NCBI GenBank assembly: GCA_020725465.1
Contig: DYEY01000057.1
Span: 1-64,000 of the forward strand
Length of the DNA stretch: 64,000 nucleotides
Source of the DNA: Dethiobacter sp.
GTDB lineage: Bacteria > Bacillota > Dethiobacteria > Dethiobacterales > Dethiobacteraceae
Direction of reading: 5' to 3'
In this document: one piece after another, positions 17,993 through 26,740 of the stretch
Position numbering within the stretch: position 1 is the stretch's first letter
How the letters are laid out: each line of letters begins with the position of its first letter
The notes under the pieces: model-generated
The model's input: the letters and a program-made list of their open reading frames with translations, nothing else
Told to the model about the DNA's origin: nothing
The model's database searches: none
Translations under genes and position numbers: made by a program

Positions 17993-19135
17993 CTAGAAGA
18001 TATAATGGTCGGACAGGTACAGGTAGTAGTTGTCGGTGCCGGTATATTCGGTCAGGTTGACAGCGCCGCCGGCTATCTTTTCCATGATCTGCTTCAGTTT
18101 TGCCTTGTCGTTGCGGCCGTTGGTTTCGCCGTTTATCCAGGCGATGGCGTACTCCACACCGGCTTCAATGAACATCATGTTGACAGGGACGGGCCAGGTG
18201 GCTACCCGGCCGGTGGCGCCGGCCTGGGCCACCTTCTCCTTGATTTGCTCCAGCATCCAGGGTACGTTGCCTTTTTTGTCAGCCGGAACCGAAATGGCGA
18301 GAGCAGCGGGGAGCGCGTGGTAGGGTGAAGGGCAGCACTGGACCGGGAAAATGCCGCCGTTGGCCACGGCCTGGCGGATCAGCGGCTCCTGCATGGCGCA
18401 GTTGGTGCCGAAGACCGCGGTGTTCTTGCCGTACTGGGCAATTTTCCGGGGTACATCCTCCATGATGAACTGCTGTGTTCCGGGAACGCCGGCGTCGCTG
18501 GTGGGGTCGGGAGCGTCCTCGTCAACGAACCTGATGCCCAGCTGTTCGGCCCTTTCTTTCATCAGCGCACGGCGCTTGGCCAGAAACTCAATGGACATGT
18601 GGCGCGGGAAAGAGTAATGGACCAGGGTTTCTGCACCCATGGCCTTGGCGTGCTCAGCAATCTGGTAGCCGCGGCCAAGGTCGTCGGTGTTTAACACGAT
18701 ATCGCCTTTCTTGGCGATAACATTGGGGTCCTCCTGGGGGGAGCCCAGGATGAACAGTATGTCAGGGAACAACTCTCTGACCTTGTCCACAGCGGCCACC
18801 GCACCCGGCACAGCCTGCACCATGACAATGGCTTTTACCCCGGGGGTGGAAGCCATTTCCAGCATGTTGGTGATGGTGGTTTCCTGTTCCTGCATAAACT
18901 TGTCAGGATATGTAGTGTGCAGAATGCGGTCCGCGCCGTACTTCTGCTGCATTTCTGCCGCCTTGCGGAATTCTTCCTCGTTCTGGGTTACGGTGCTGGA
19001 CATGATACCGATTTTCCACTCTTCTTTCGGTTTCTCAGGTTGCTGGGGAGTGGGAGCGGCCTGCTTGCCGCAGCCTGCGGCCAAACTGGCCAACAGGACC
19101 ATAACCATTAAAACTACCAGACTTCTCTTTAACAT
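17993..19135 (-). CDS. DUF3798 substrate-binding lipoprotein
   Basis: The 380-aa secreted lipoprotein (signal ending LAAGC, then a PTPQQPEKPKEE linker) matches the DUF3798 family, periplasmic-binding-like proteins near BMP/nucleoside transporters. A type I binding fold is suggested by WKIGIMSSTVTQNEEEFRKA and VKAIVMVQAVPGAV. It is first in an operon with a double ATPase and two permeases. The ATG at 19135 sits 6 bases after AGGAGGG. The ligand is not known; the adjacent peptidase and glycyl-radical genes on the same strand suggest a peptide, amino acid or related fermentation substrate. Confidence 0.82.
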   Translation of the reverse strand: MLKRSLVVLMVMVLLASLAAGCGKQAAPTPQQPEKPKEEWKIGIMSSTVTQNEEEFRKAAEMQQKYGADRILHTTYPDKFMQEQETTITNMLEMASTPGVKAIVMVQAVPGAVAAVDKVRELFPDILFILGSPQEDPNVIAKKGDIVLNTDDLGRGYQIAEHAKAMGAETLVHYSFPRHMSIEFLAKRRALMKERAEQLGIRFVDEDAPDPTSDAGVPGTQQFIMEDVPRKIAQYGKNTAVFGTNCAMQEPLIRQAVANGGIFPVQCCPSPYHALPAALAISVPADKKGNVPWMLEQIKEKVAQAGATGRVATWPVPVNMMFIEAGVEYAIAWINGETNGRNDKAKLKQIMEKIAGGAVNLTEYTGTDNYYLYLSDHYIF

Positions 19136-19296
19136 TTTTTCCCTCCTCATCGTTTTAGGTTGCACATACGCCGCGGGTTTGCTGAATGCTGTAAAGACAC
19201 CCCTCCTTAACGACATTGTAACAAACACCGGTTACAATATTTTTCGCTGGTAAAATCAAAAACCCTTTTTATGGTTAAAAATTAATAGAGGCAAAT

Positions 19297-20400
19297 TTAA
19301 AGCTCATGCAGGTCGCGGCTGAAACTGTTTAAACGGACCGGGCCCAAAGGCGTCATAGCCACGATGTCTTCGATGCGTACCCCGAACTTCCCCTGCAGGT
19401 AAATACCGGGTTCAATGCTGAAGGTCATGCCCGGTTCAAGCTTGTCCCGGCTGCCGGCAACAATATAGGGCGCCTCGTGAACGTCAAGGCCGATGCCGTG
19501 TCCTGTACGATGGGTGAAATAAGGGCCGTAGCCGGCACCGGTGATAACCTGCCGGGCGGCGGCATCGGCTTCCTCTCCGCTGCAACCCCGGGCAACTGCC
19601 AAAAAAGCTTCCTCATTGGCGGCATTGACGGCACGATACACGTCTTTCATTTCGTCACTGGCCTTGCCCAGGCAAAAGGTACGGGTTATATCAGAACAAT
19701 AACCGTCAAGCAACCCGCCGCAATCGACCACGATAAAATCGCCGTACCGGAACTTCCGGTCCCCGCTTGTGTGATGAGGGGAAGCGCCGTTTGGGCCTGA
19801 CGCCACTATCGGCCTGAAGGATACATCGTCAGCCAGCCGCTTAAAGCTGTTTTCGATAAAAACAGCCAGCTCCTTCTCACTTAAACCGGGCCGTATCTCG
19901 TTGCGGACTCCGGCCATGACCCGATCCGCCACCTCACCCGCCCTGGCCATCAGCGCGATTTCCTCTTCATCCTTGTATTTGCGTAAAAAGTCAACCACCC
20001 GGGAGGCCGGGCCATAGGAGCTTCCCGTAAGGATATCCATCAGGCCTATCAGGTGGCTTGACCACAGGTTGTCATCCACCGCTACCCGCAAACCATCCCT
20101 GGCTGAAATGAGCTCTCTGACCTGCTCCAGAGGATCCTGCCGGTCTTCCCAGACAAACAGGGGAAAACGGCCGGCAATGACGCCTCTGGCTTTTTCGCCG
20201 TACATGGCCGGCAGCACGGCGGCGGGAAGGCCTGATGCCGGTATGATGAGAAGTTGCAGCCGTTCGTCGGCCCAGGTTCTCAGGCCACTGAAATAAAACA
20301 TGTTGGAGGAGGGTCCGAGCAGCAGGTAATCGACGCCATCCTGCCGCATCTTTTCCTGAACTTTTTTTACCCTTTTCTCATAAATCTCCACCCGTTTCAC
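19297..20400 (-). CDS. M24 family Xaa-Pro peptidase
   Basis: The 367-aa pita-bread metallopeptidase has an N-terminal creatinase-like domain and a catalytic domain with the metal ligands in VDCGGLLDGYCSDITRTF (two Asp), HRTGHGIGLDVHE (His), FSIEPGIY (Glu) and GVRIEDIV (Glu). It cleaves peptides next to proline or hydroxyproline in the cytoplasm. The GTG start lies 4 bases past the stop of the upstream glycyl-radical gene, with GAGGAG overlapping that stop, so the two are co-translated. This pairing supports a proline/hydroxyproline role for the neighbour. Confidence 0.9.
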   Translation of the reverse strand: MKRVEIYEKRVKKVQEKMRQDGVDYLLLGPSSNMFYFSGLRTWADERLQLLIIPASGLPAAVLPAMYGEKARGVIAGRFPLFVWEDRQDPLEQVRELISARDGLRVAVDDNLWSSHLIGLMDILTGSSYGPASRVVDFLRKYKDEEEIALMARAGEVADRVMAGVRNEIRPGLSEKELAVFIENSFKRLADDVSFRPIVASGPNGASPHHTSGDRKFRYGDFIVVDCGGLLDGYCSDITRTFCLGKASDEMKDVYRAVNAANEEAFLAVARGCSGEEADAAARQVITGAGYGPYFTHRTGHGIGLDVHEAPYIVAGSRDKLEPGMTFSIEPGIYLQGKFGVRIEDIVAMTPLGPVRLNSFSRDLHEL

Positions 20401-20403
20401 TCC

Positions 20404-22785
20404 TCACAGCGTTTTGTGTTCCGTCCTGGCAATAATTTCATTTTGCAGCTGTTCACTCAGGTTGTTGAAGTAATCGCTGTAGCCGGCAACCCGGACAATA
20501 AGGCTGCGGTACTGCTCCGGATAAAGCTGTGCGCTTTTAAGGGTCGCGGCGTCTATAACATTAAACTGTACATGGTGGCCGTCCAGCCGGAAATAGGAGC
20601 GGATCAGGTGGACGAGACTCATGAGGCCCTTCTCGCCCTCCAGCAGCTTCGGGGTAAACTTCAGATTTAAAAGTGTGCCGCCGGTCTGGACATGGTCCAT
20701 CTTGGCCGCCGATTTAATCACCGCCGTGGGTCCCTTCCGGTCGGCCCCCTGGACGGGGGAGATGCCCTCCGACAGCGGCATGCCCGCCCTGCGCCCGTCC
20801 GGAGTGGCGCCGGTCACCGAACCGAAATAGACATGGCAGGTGGTGGGGAGCATATTAATCCGGTAAACACCGCCCCGCTTGGTGGGGCGGCCGTCCACCG
20901 CGCGCAGAAAAAGGTGGAATACCGAAAGCATCAGGCTGTCAGCGTAGTCATCGTCGTTGCCGTAGCGGGGGGTTTTATTCACCAGGAGCCGGCGCATTGC
21001 TTCAGAGCCAGCAAAGTCGCTGGCTAGGGCGGAGAGAAGCTCCGCAAAGGAGATGCTCTTTTGGTCGTAAACATGATACCTGATGGCGGACAGGCTGTCT
21101 GTTATGCTGCCGATTCCAACCCCCTGCAGGTAGTTGGTGTTGTACCTGGCGCCGCCGGCGTGGTAATCCTTGCCGTTTTTTATGCAGTCGTCAATAATCA
21201 GGGAAAGGAAAGGCGCCGGCATTGCGCTGGCGTAAAGTTCTTCTATGATGTGGTTGCCTGCAATTTTAATGTCAATAAAATATCTCAGCTGCTTTTCAAA
21301 AGCGGCCATCAGATCTTCGAAGCTGCTAAACTCCCGCGGGTCCCCGGTGACCGGGCCGATTTGTTGTCCGGTGCGGGGGTCCACACTGTTGTTAAGGGTG
21401 ATTTCCAGCACCTTGACCAGGTTGAAGTACCCGGTGAGAATATAGCTTTCCTTGCCAAAAGCACCTGTTTCCACGCAGCCGCTGGTCCCGCCGCAACGGG
21501 CGTCGGTTATGGACTTGCCCTGCCGCAGCAGTTCCTGTATGATGGCGTCCACGTTAAACACCGATGGCTGGCCGAAACCCTGCCTGATAATGTTGCAGGC
21601 CTGCCTGACAAAAGAATCGGGGGTTTTCTTGCTGACCTGGATATTGGTGCTGGGCTGCAGCAGCCGCATTTCATCAATAACTTCCAGCAGCAGGTAAGAT
21701 AATTCGTTTACCCCGTCGGAACCATCGGCTTTCACCCCGCCGATATTGATGTTGGCAAAGTCGGTGTAGGTCCCGCTTTCCTTCAGGGTGACACCCACCT
21801 TGGGCGGTGCCGGCTGGTTATTGAACTTTATCCAGAAGCACTGCAAAAGCTCCCGGGCCGCTTCCCTGGTCAGGCTGCCTTCCTCAATCTCTTTTTTATA
21901 GAAAGGGTAGAGGTGCTGGTCCAGCCGGCCCGGGCAGAAAGCGTCCCAGGTATTAAGCTCTGTAATCACGCCAAGGTGCACAAACCAGTAATACTGGAGA
22001 GCCTCGTGGAAAGTTTGCGGGGCGTGGGCTGGTACACGATCACAGATCCGGGCGATTTGCAACAGCTCCTCCCGCCTGGCCGGCGACTTTTCGCTCCCGG
22101 CCAGCTCCCGTGCCTTTTCGGCATGCCTCCCGGCATAAAGAATGATGGCGTCGGCGCAAATGGCCATGGCCTTCAGCTGCTCCTGCCTGGCCTTGGCCTC
22201 CGGGTCATTTTTGAAATCGAGGGCCTGCAGCGCCTCAGCGATTTCCTGTTTTATGTCCAGCATCCCCTGCCGGTAAATTTTGTCCCCGGCAACGGTGTGG
22301 CCCGGGGCGCGCTGTTCCATAAACTCGGTGAAAATGCCGGCATGGTAACAGTCATGCCATTCCCTGCTCATGGCGCGGAAGATGCAGTCCCGCATGGATC
22401 TGCCCTGCCAGTACGGAATAATGGTCTCTGCCTGGATTGCCTTCACTTCAGCACTGACGGTAAAGGCGATTTTGGCCCGGTCGTTGATGATCTGCAAGTC
22501 CTCTATGGTATGGCAGCACAGTTCCGGGTAGGTGGGTGCCTGCTGCGGTCCGGGACCCCGCTCACCCACAATCAGCTCCCCGTCATTCAGACAGATCGCC
22601 TTGTGGGCCATCAGGTGCCGGAAAACCAAGGCCCTTAATACCGGAGTGGAAACAGCATCCCCGTACGTTTTGTAAGCTTCGGTCACCAGCACCGCCCGCT
22701 CGATGGTTATTCCGGGAACGGTGCTTTCACTTTGCTCCCTCAGCTTTCGGACCCGCTCATTCATGCCTCTTTGCTGATTGGCCAT
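20404..22785 (-). CDS. hypD: Glycyl-radical enzyme, likely trans-4-hydroxyproline dehydratase
   Basis: The 793-aa PFL-like glycyl-radical enzyme has the active-site loop GGTSGCVETGAFGKE (Cys437, Glu439) and the glycyl-radical motif RVAGYSDYFNNLS (Gly768). The context GCVETG-FGKE, APTYPELCCHT, FMEQRAPGHTV and KFNNQPAPPKVG resembles HypD, as I remember it, more than choline lyase, glycerol dehydratase or isethionate lyase. HypD dehydrates trans-4-hydroxy-L-proline to pyrroline-5-carboxylate. The downstream Xaa-Pro peptidase would release imino acids, and the upstream radical SAM activase would install the radical. No proC is in the window. Another GRE substrate remains possible. Confidence 0.72.
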   Translation of the reverse strand: MANQQRGMNERVRKLREQSESTVPGITIERAVLVTEAYKTYGDAVSTPVLRALVFRHLMAHKAICLNDGELIVGERGPGPQQAPTYPELCCHTIEDLQIINDRAKIAFTVSAEVKAIQAETIIPYWQGRSMRDCIFRAMSREWHDCYHAGIFTEFMEQRAPGHTVAGDKIYRQGMLDIKQEIAEALQALDFKNDPEAKARQEQLKAMAICADAIILYAGRHAEKARELAGSEKSPARREELLQIARICDRVPAHAPQTFHEALQYYWFVHLGVITELNTWDAFCPGRLDQHLYPFYKKEIEEGSLTREAARELLQCFWIKFNNQPAPPKVGVTLKESGTYTDFANINIGGVKADGSDGVNELSYLLLEVIDEMRLLQPSTNIQVSKKTPDSFVRQACNIIRQGFGQPSVFNVDAIIQELLRQGKSITDARCGGTSGCVETGAFGKESYILTGYFNLVKVLEITLNNSVDPRTGQQIGPVTGDPREFSSFEDLMAAFEKQLRYFIDIKIAGNHIIEELYASAMPAPFLSLIIDDCIKNGKDYHAGGARYNTNYLQGVGIGSITDSLSAIRYHVYDQKSISFAELLSALASDFAGSEAMRRLLVNKTPRYGNDDDYADSLMLSVFHLFLRAVDGRPTKRGGVYRINMLPTTCHVYFGSVTGATPDGRRAGMPLSEGISPVQGADRKGPTAVIKSAAKMDHVQTGGTLLNLKFTPKLLEGEKGLMSLVHLIRSYFRLDGHHVQFNVIDAATLKSAQLYPEQYRSLIVRVAGYSDYFNNLSEQLQNEIIARTEHKTL

Positions 22786-22954
22786 TTAATCAACCCTTAA
22801 TTAAATTTTGACGCGGCGGCACGGTCGGCAGGTTTGCCAATGGGAAAAGATACTCGCAATAAACATGCCACAATATAATGCCGGGTGGTAACACTGAAGA
22901 AGTGTGAAAGTTGTGTAAATTGCACCGGCACGGGTGTCAGTTTCTTGTGCATAG

Positions 22955-22970
22955 TGTCAGAATACTGACA
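22955..22970. promoter_or_regulatory. Inverted repeat upstream of hypD
   Basis: TGTCAG-AATA-CTGACA is a 16-base inverted repeat in the 202-base gap between the activase and the glycyl-radical gene. The gap is long for an operon of this kind, so a separate promoter with this as operator is plausible. No regulator is identified. Confidence 0.4.
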
Positions 22971-22987
22971 TTTATTCCTTTCCAACT

Positions 22988-23893
22988 TTAGCCGGTCATT
23001 GTTTCCGCATTCAGGTTGTATTCCCGCAACAGTTCTTTAAAGCGGGCCAGCTGCTCAGGCGTGGGCGGGACAATTGCGGCAAACCGGTAGGTTAGCCCCA
23101 CCTTGGCGTACTTATCCGCACCAGTGTTATGGTAGGGAAGAAGGTGCACGTTTTTTAACCCCAGCTCCCGAAGAAACAGCCCGAACCGCCGGACGCTTTC
23201 TTCGTCATCATTAACTGTGGGTATGACGGGTATTCTTACTGTTACGTCCGGGTGGGTGCGGGCTAGCCAGCGCAGGTTGGCCAGTATCATTTTATTGCTT
23301 TTACCCGTAAACTTTCGGCTCTTCTGCCTATCGGCCAGCTTCAAATCATACAAAAAAAGGTCTGTCACGCCGGCAACCCGTTTTAGAACATCCCGCCCGG
23401 CGTATCCTGACGTCTCCACTGTGGTATGAAGGCCGGCGTCCCGGCACTTCTTTAATAAAGATACCAGGAAATCGGGCTGCATCAGCGGCTCTCCCCCGGA
23501 AACAGTCACACCGCCCCCGGATTCAGTAAAAAAAACCAAATCTTTCAGCACTTCCGCCACCACTGCCTCCGCGGTCATCCTGCGCCCCACCGGTTCGATG
23601 GCCCCGGTGGGGCAGGCCCCGGCACATTTCCGGCAAAGGCGGCACCTGTCCGAGGCAACAGCGACCCCCGTCGGATCTGGTGTTATGGCCGAGTTCGGAC
23701 AAACCTTCCGGCAGGAAGAACAGCCTATGCACCTGCTTTTGTGGATGACCAGCTCCGGCGCAGCCCTTAACCCTTCAGGGTTATGGCACCACCGGCATCT
23801 TAAAGGGCAACCTTTAAGGAACACAACGGTCCTGATACCCGGTCCGTCGTGCAGTGAAAAGCGCTGGATGTTAAACACCACCCCAGATTCCAT
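22988..23893 (-). CDS. Glycyl-radical enzyme activase (radical SAM)
   Basis: The 301-aa protein has the radical SAM motif CPLRCRWC after LHDGPGIRTVVFLKG, the SAM-binding VSGGEPLMQ, and an inserted two-cluster ferredoxin domain (CIGCSSCRKVCP and CRLCRKCAGACP, about residues 54-101). This is the arrangement of activases for the GRE group including HypD, CutC and BssA, rather than the short PflA. It cleaves S-adenosylmethionine to place the glycyl radical on the enzyme encoded downstream. Confidence 0.93.
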   Translation of the reverse strand: MESGVVFNIQRFSLHDGPGIRTVVFLKGCPLRCRWCHNPEGLRAAPELVIHKSRCIGCSSCRKVCPNSAITPDPTGVAVASDRCRLCRKCAGACPTGAIEPVGRRMTAEAVVAEVLKDLVFFTESGGGVTVSGGEPLMQPDFLVSLLKKCRDAGLHTTVETSGYAGRDVLKRVAGVTDLFLYDLKLADRQKSRKFTGKSNKMILANLRWLARTHPDVTVRIPVIPTVNDDEESVRRFGLFLRELGLKNVHLLPYHNTGADKYAKVGLTYRFAAIVPPTPEQLARFKELLREYNLNAETMTG

Positions 23894-24134
23894 GGCCGTC
23901 TCCCCGTCTGAATGTAAAATGCCGGTAACTGAGGCAATTATAACAACATTCTTTTTCAGGCGTCAACCATAGAAACAAAAGAAAAAGAGCCATGATGAGG
24001 GTGTTAACTTACAGCAGATTTCAGGGACTGAATGCGCTGGCACTGTGAGTCTTGCTTTTTTTGCTCATGGCAGGTTTTTAAAATTATCCGGAGAATTCTT
24101 AGCAGGGAAATTTCCGGAAAGCGGGGTTGAAGCT

Positions 24135-25553
24135 GTGCAGATACTGGATCTGGATGCGACTTCCCTGGCGCAAAAGATAAGGGCAAAAGAGGTTTCCTGC
24201 CTGGAAGCCGCTGATGCCTTCATCAGTCATTTGGCTAAGGTTAATCCCCGGATTAACTGCCTGGTAGAAGAAAGATTTGAGCAGGCCAGAGAAGAAGCGA
24301 GACGGTATGATGCACTGGCGGCGGCAGATGGGGCAAAAGGCAAATTGTTCGGTGTGCCTGTTAGCATCAAGGAGTCTTTTAACGTTGCCGGGATGCGGAC
24401 CACCTGCGGGCTGCCCTCCCGCAAAAACCGGGTGGAAGCGGTGGATGCCACCGTTGTGGCCAGCCTGAGGGCGGAGGGAGCCGTGATTTTAGGTAAGACC
24501 AATACCCCCGCGCTTTGCTTCTGCCAGGAGACCGATAATAAGCTGTTTGGCCGTACCAATAATCCCTGGAATCCGAAAAAAACAGCCGGGGGCTCGAGCG
24601 GAGGAGAAGGTGCCTTAATTGCTGTGGGGGGAGCGGCGGTGGGGCTGGGGGGCGACATCGGCGGTTCTATACGCTTTCCCAGTCATTTTAACGGGGTTAT
24701 CGGTTTTAAATCCGGAGCGTTCCAGGTCCCCGACAAAGGGGTTATGCCGGTTTTTAAAAACCCCTGGCAGCAGTATATGCTTGGAATTGGTGCCATGGCC
24801 AAATCTGTGGATGATGCTGAACTGATTAACGGTATCATTGCATACCGCAAACCCCGTGAGACAAATACGACCCTGTTCAGGCTATGTATACCTGGGCCGC
24901 ACGAAAAGTACCCGGTTGGTGAAGAGACAGCTGCAATGCTCGGTAAAATCGCGGAAGAGATGAAAAGCTGCTTTAGTGCAGATATTGCACAACCACCGCT
25001 TTTTGAACAGTCGGCTCTTTACTGGCAGCTGATTATGTCGGTAGACGGGGGAAGAGGCATAGCTGAAACTGCTTTTGACCCGGAGAAGCCGCGGGTTGCC
25101 CTGGAATACTTAAAAGAAGTAACCCTGGGCAATTCGGAGCTGCATCGTTACCTGACCTGGGCCCTGATAGGAGCCGGCCTGTTTAAACCCGGTTCCCGCC
25201 GCTTTGACAGGCTTAAAGAAGACATCAGAAGAGGCAAAGCGGCAGTAAGAAAATATCTGGCTGACCGTATCCTTGTGTTACCGGTGTATCACTCAACAGC
25301 CCCTGATCATGGTGAATTATACCGGGAGATATTCTCCATCAGGAGAACGTTTTTGAAATATATGCCGTATGTAGCCTTTCCCAATGTTTGGGGTCTTCCC
25401 GCTCTGACAGTACCGGTGGGCACTGATAAAGAAGGCCTGCCCATTGGCGTGCAGCTAATCAGCCTGGCTGGCAATGAGCAGGCTCTTTTCCGGGCCGGGC
25501 GCCTGCTGGAAGAGAAATTCGGCGGCTACAGGCGGTGTTCAGCCTATGACTGA
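24135..25553 (+). CDS. Amidase signature family hydrolase
   Basis: The 472-aa amidase has the Ser-cisSer-Lys triad: Lys in VPVSIKESFN, the cis-Ser in GGSSGGEGALIA and the nucleophile Ser in GGDIGGSIRFPSHFNG. The rest of the fold, with ALTVPVG near the C-terminus, is typical. It resembles fatty-acid amide hydrolases and GatA-like amidases, but no gatB/gatC is present, so a stand-alone amide-hydrolysing role is more likely. The true start is uncertain: GTG 24135 gives the family-like QILDLDATSLAQ, while the frame stays open to GTG 24045. Confidence 0.87.
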   Translation: MQILDLDATSLAQKIRAKEVSCLEAADAFISHLAKVNPRINCLVEERFEQAREEARRYDALAAADGAKGKLFGVPVSIKESFNVAGMRTTCGLPSRKNRVEAVDATVVASLRAEGAVILGKTNTPALCFCQETDNKLFGRTNNPWNPKKTAGGSSGGEGALIAVGGAAVGLGGDIGGSIRFPSHFNGVIGFKSGAFQVPDKGVMPVFKNPWQQYMLGIGAMAKSVDDAELINGIIAYRKPRETNTTLFRLCIPGPHEKYPVGEETAAMLGKIAEEMKSCFSADIAQPPLFEQSALYWQLIMSVDGGRGIAETAFDPEKPRVALEYLKEVTLGNSELHRYLTWALIGAGLFKPGSRRFDRLKEDIRRGKAAVRKYLADRILVLPVYHSTAPDHGELYREIFSIRRTFLKYMPYVAFPNVWGLPALTVPVGTDKEGLPIGVQLISLAGNEQALFRAGRLLEEKFGGYRRCSAYD

Positions 25554-25606
25554 GTAATATCAGAATATTGTTTACCTGTTTGACACATTTTGAGCGGAAA
25601 TGAGGA

Positions 25607-26695
25607 ATGAATTTGAACGCAACCATTACAGGGTGGGGTAAATGTATGCCTCCTGCCGTTTTGACCAATGAAGACCTTTCCAATTTTCTTGACACCAATG
25701 ATGAGTGGATTGTCACCCGTACCGGTATGAAAGAAAGGCGTGTTTCCCATGTCCATGTCAGCGACCTGTCGTACGTGGCGTCCGCCCGCGCTCTGGCCGC
25801 TGCCGGGGTCGACCCGTCCGAAGTTGACCTGATTATTTTCGGCAGCTGTACCGCAGACGAGCAGGTGCCCAATACCGCTTCCCGGATCCAGCTGTTGCTT
25901 GGTATTAAAACCTGTGCCTCCTTCGACCTTAACACGGCCTGTACCAGCGGTATGTACGCCCTCTCCATGGCTTCAGCCATGATCAGGACCGGAGCCGTCC
26001 GCACCGCCCTGATCATTGGCGCCGAGGTCATATCCATAGGTCAAAACTGGTTGGACCGTAATGTAGCGGTATTGTTCGGTGACGGGGCTGCTGCTTTTGT
26101 CCTGCAGGGTACCGGGGCGGACGAAGGTCTTTTGGCCGACAAGCTGGGCTGTTTTGCCGAATCCCGCGATATCCTGCGGGCAAACGGTGTTGGTATGCGT
26201 TACATTGACGGCCGCACTATTCTTGGCTCGGTCTGGTGGGATTTCCTGGGTCAGGAGATTTTTAAAAAAGCGGTACTTGGTATGTGCGAAGCGTCCGAAG
26301 AAGTAATCAGAAAGTCAGGCCTCTCTCCGGACCAGATCGGCCTGGTTGTGCCGCACCAGGCAAACCTGCGCATCATAGACGCGGTGGCCAGGAAGCTGGC
26401 TATTCCTGCCGACCGGGTCTTTATTAACATCCACAAGTACGGCAATATGTCGGCGGCAACCACACCGGTGGCTTTGGTCGAAGCAATTGAGGAAGGGTAC
26501 GTCAGGCCGGGGATGAATATTCTCCTGCCGGCTTTTGGCGGAGGCCTTTCTTACAGTGCCCATATCCTGCGCTGGGGAGAGCGGGTCACTCCCCTGGGCT
26601 ATACAGATATCGACCTGCCGCCCTGTGAAAAAACAGCCCTGGAAATGGTCAGGGAATATATTCAGCGGCCGCGGGCGGGAGGGCCGTTCGGCTAA
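25607..26695 (+). CDS. 3-oxoacyl-ACP synthase III family protein
   Basis: The 362-aa thiolase-fold protein has the FabH Cys-His-Asn triad: NTACTSGMYAL, VVPHQANLRI and KYGNMSAATTPVAL. It is somewhat longer than typical FabH because of a C-terminal tail of about 25 residues after AHILRWGE. It condenses an acyl-CoA starter with malonyl-ACP, or works in a specialised ketosynthase role. No other fab genes are near, so a dedicated side pathway cannot be excluded. It follows the amidase by 53 bases. Confidence 0.88.
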   Translation: MNLNATITGWGKCMPPAVLTNEDLSNFLDTNDEWIVTRTGMKERRVSHVHVSDLSYVASARALAAAGVDPSEVDLIIFGSCTADEQVPNTASRIQLLLGIKTCASFDLNTACTSGMYALSMASAMIRTGAVRTALIIGAEVISIGQNWLDRNVAVLFGDGAAAFVLQGTGADEGLLADKLGCFAESRDILRANGVGMRYIDGRTILGSVWWDFLGQEIFKKAVLGMCEASEEVIRKSGLSPDQIGLVVPHQANLRIIDAVARKLAIPADRVFINIHKYGNMSAATTPVALVEAIEEGYVRPGMNILLPAFGGGLSYSAHILRWGERVTPLGYTDIDLPPCEKTALEMVREYIQRPRAGGPFG

Positions 26696-26710
26696 TTTTG
26701 AAAGAAAGAG

Positions 26711-26740
26711 AGCCTGGCAGTTACCCTGCCAGGCTATTTT
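26711..26740. terminator. Bidirectional terminator between KAS III and the methyltransferase
   Basis: AGCCTGGCAG and CTGCCAGGCT form a 10-bp stem followed by ATTTTATTTT. It starts 15 bases after the KAS III stop and abuts the end of the convergent methyltransferase gene. Confidence 0.85.
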
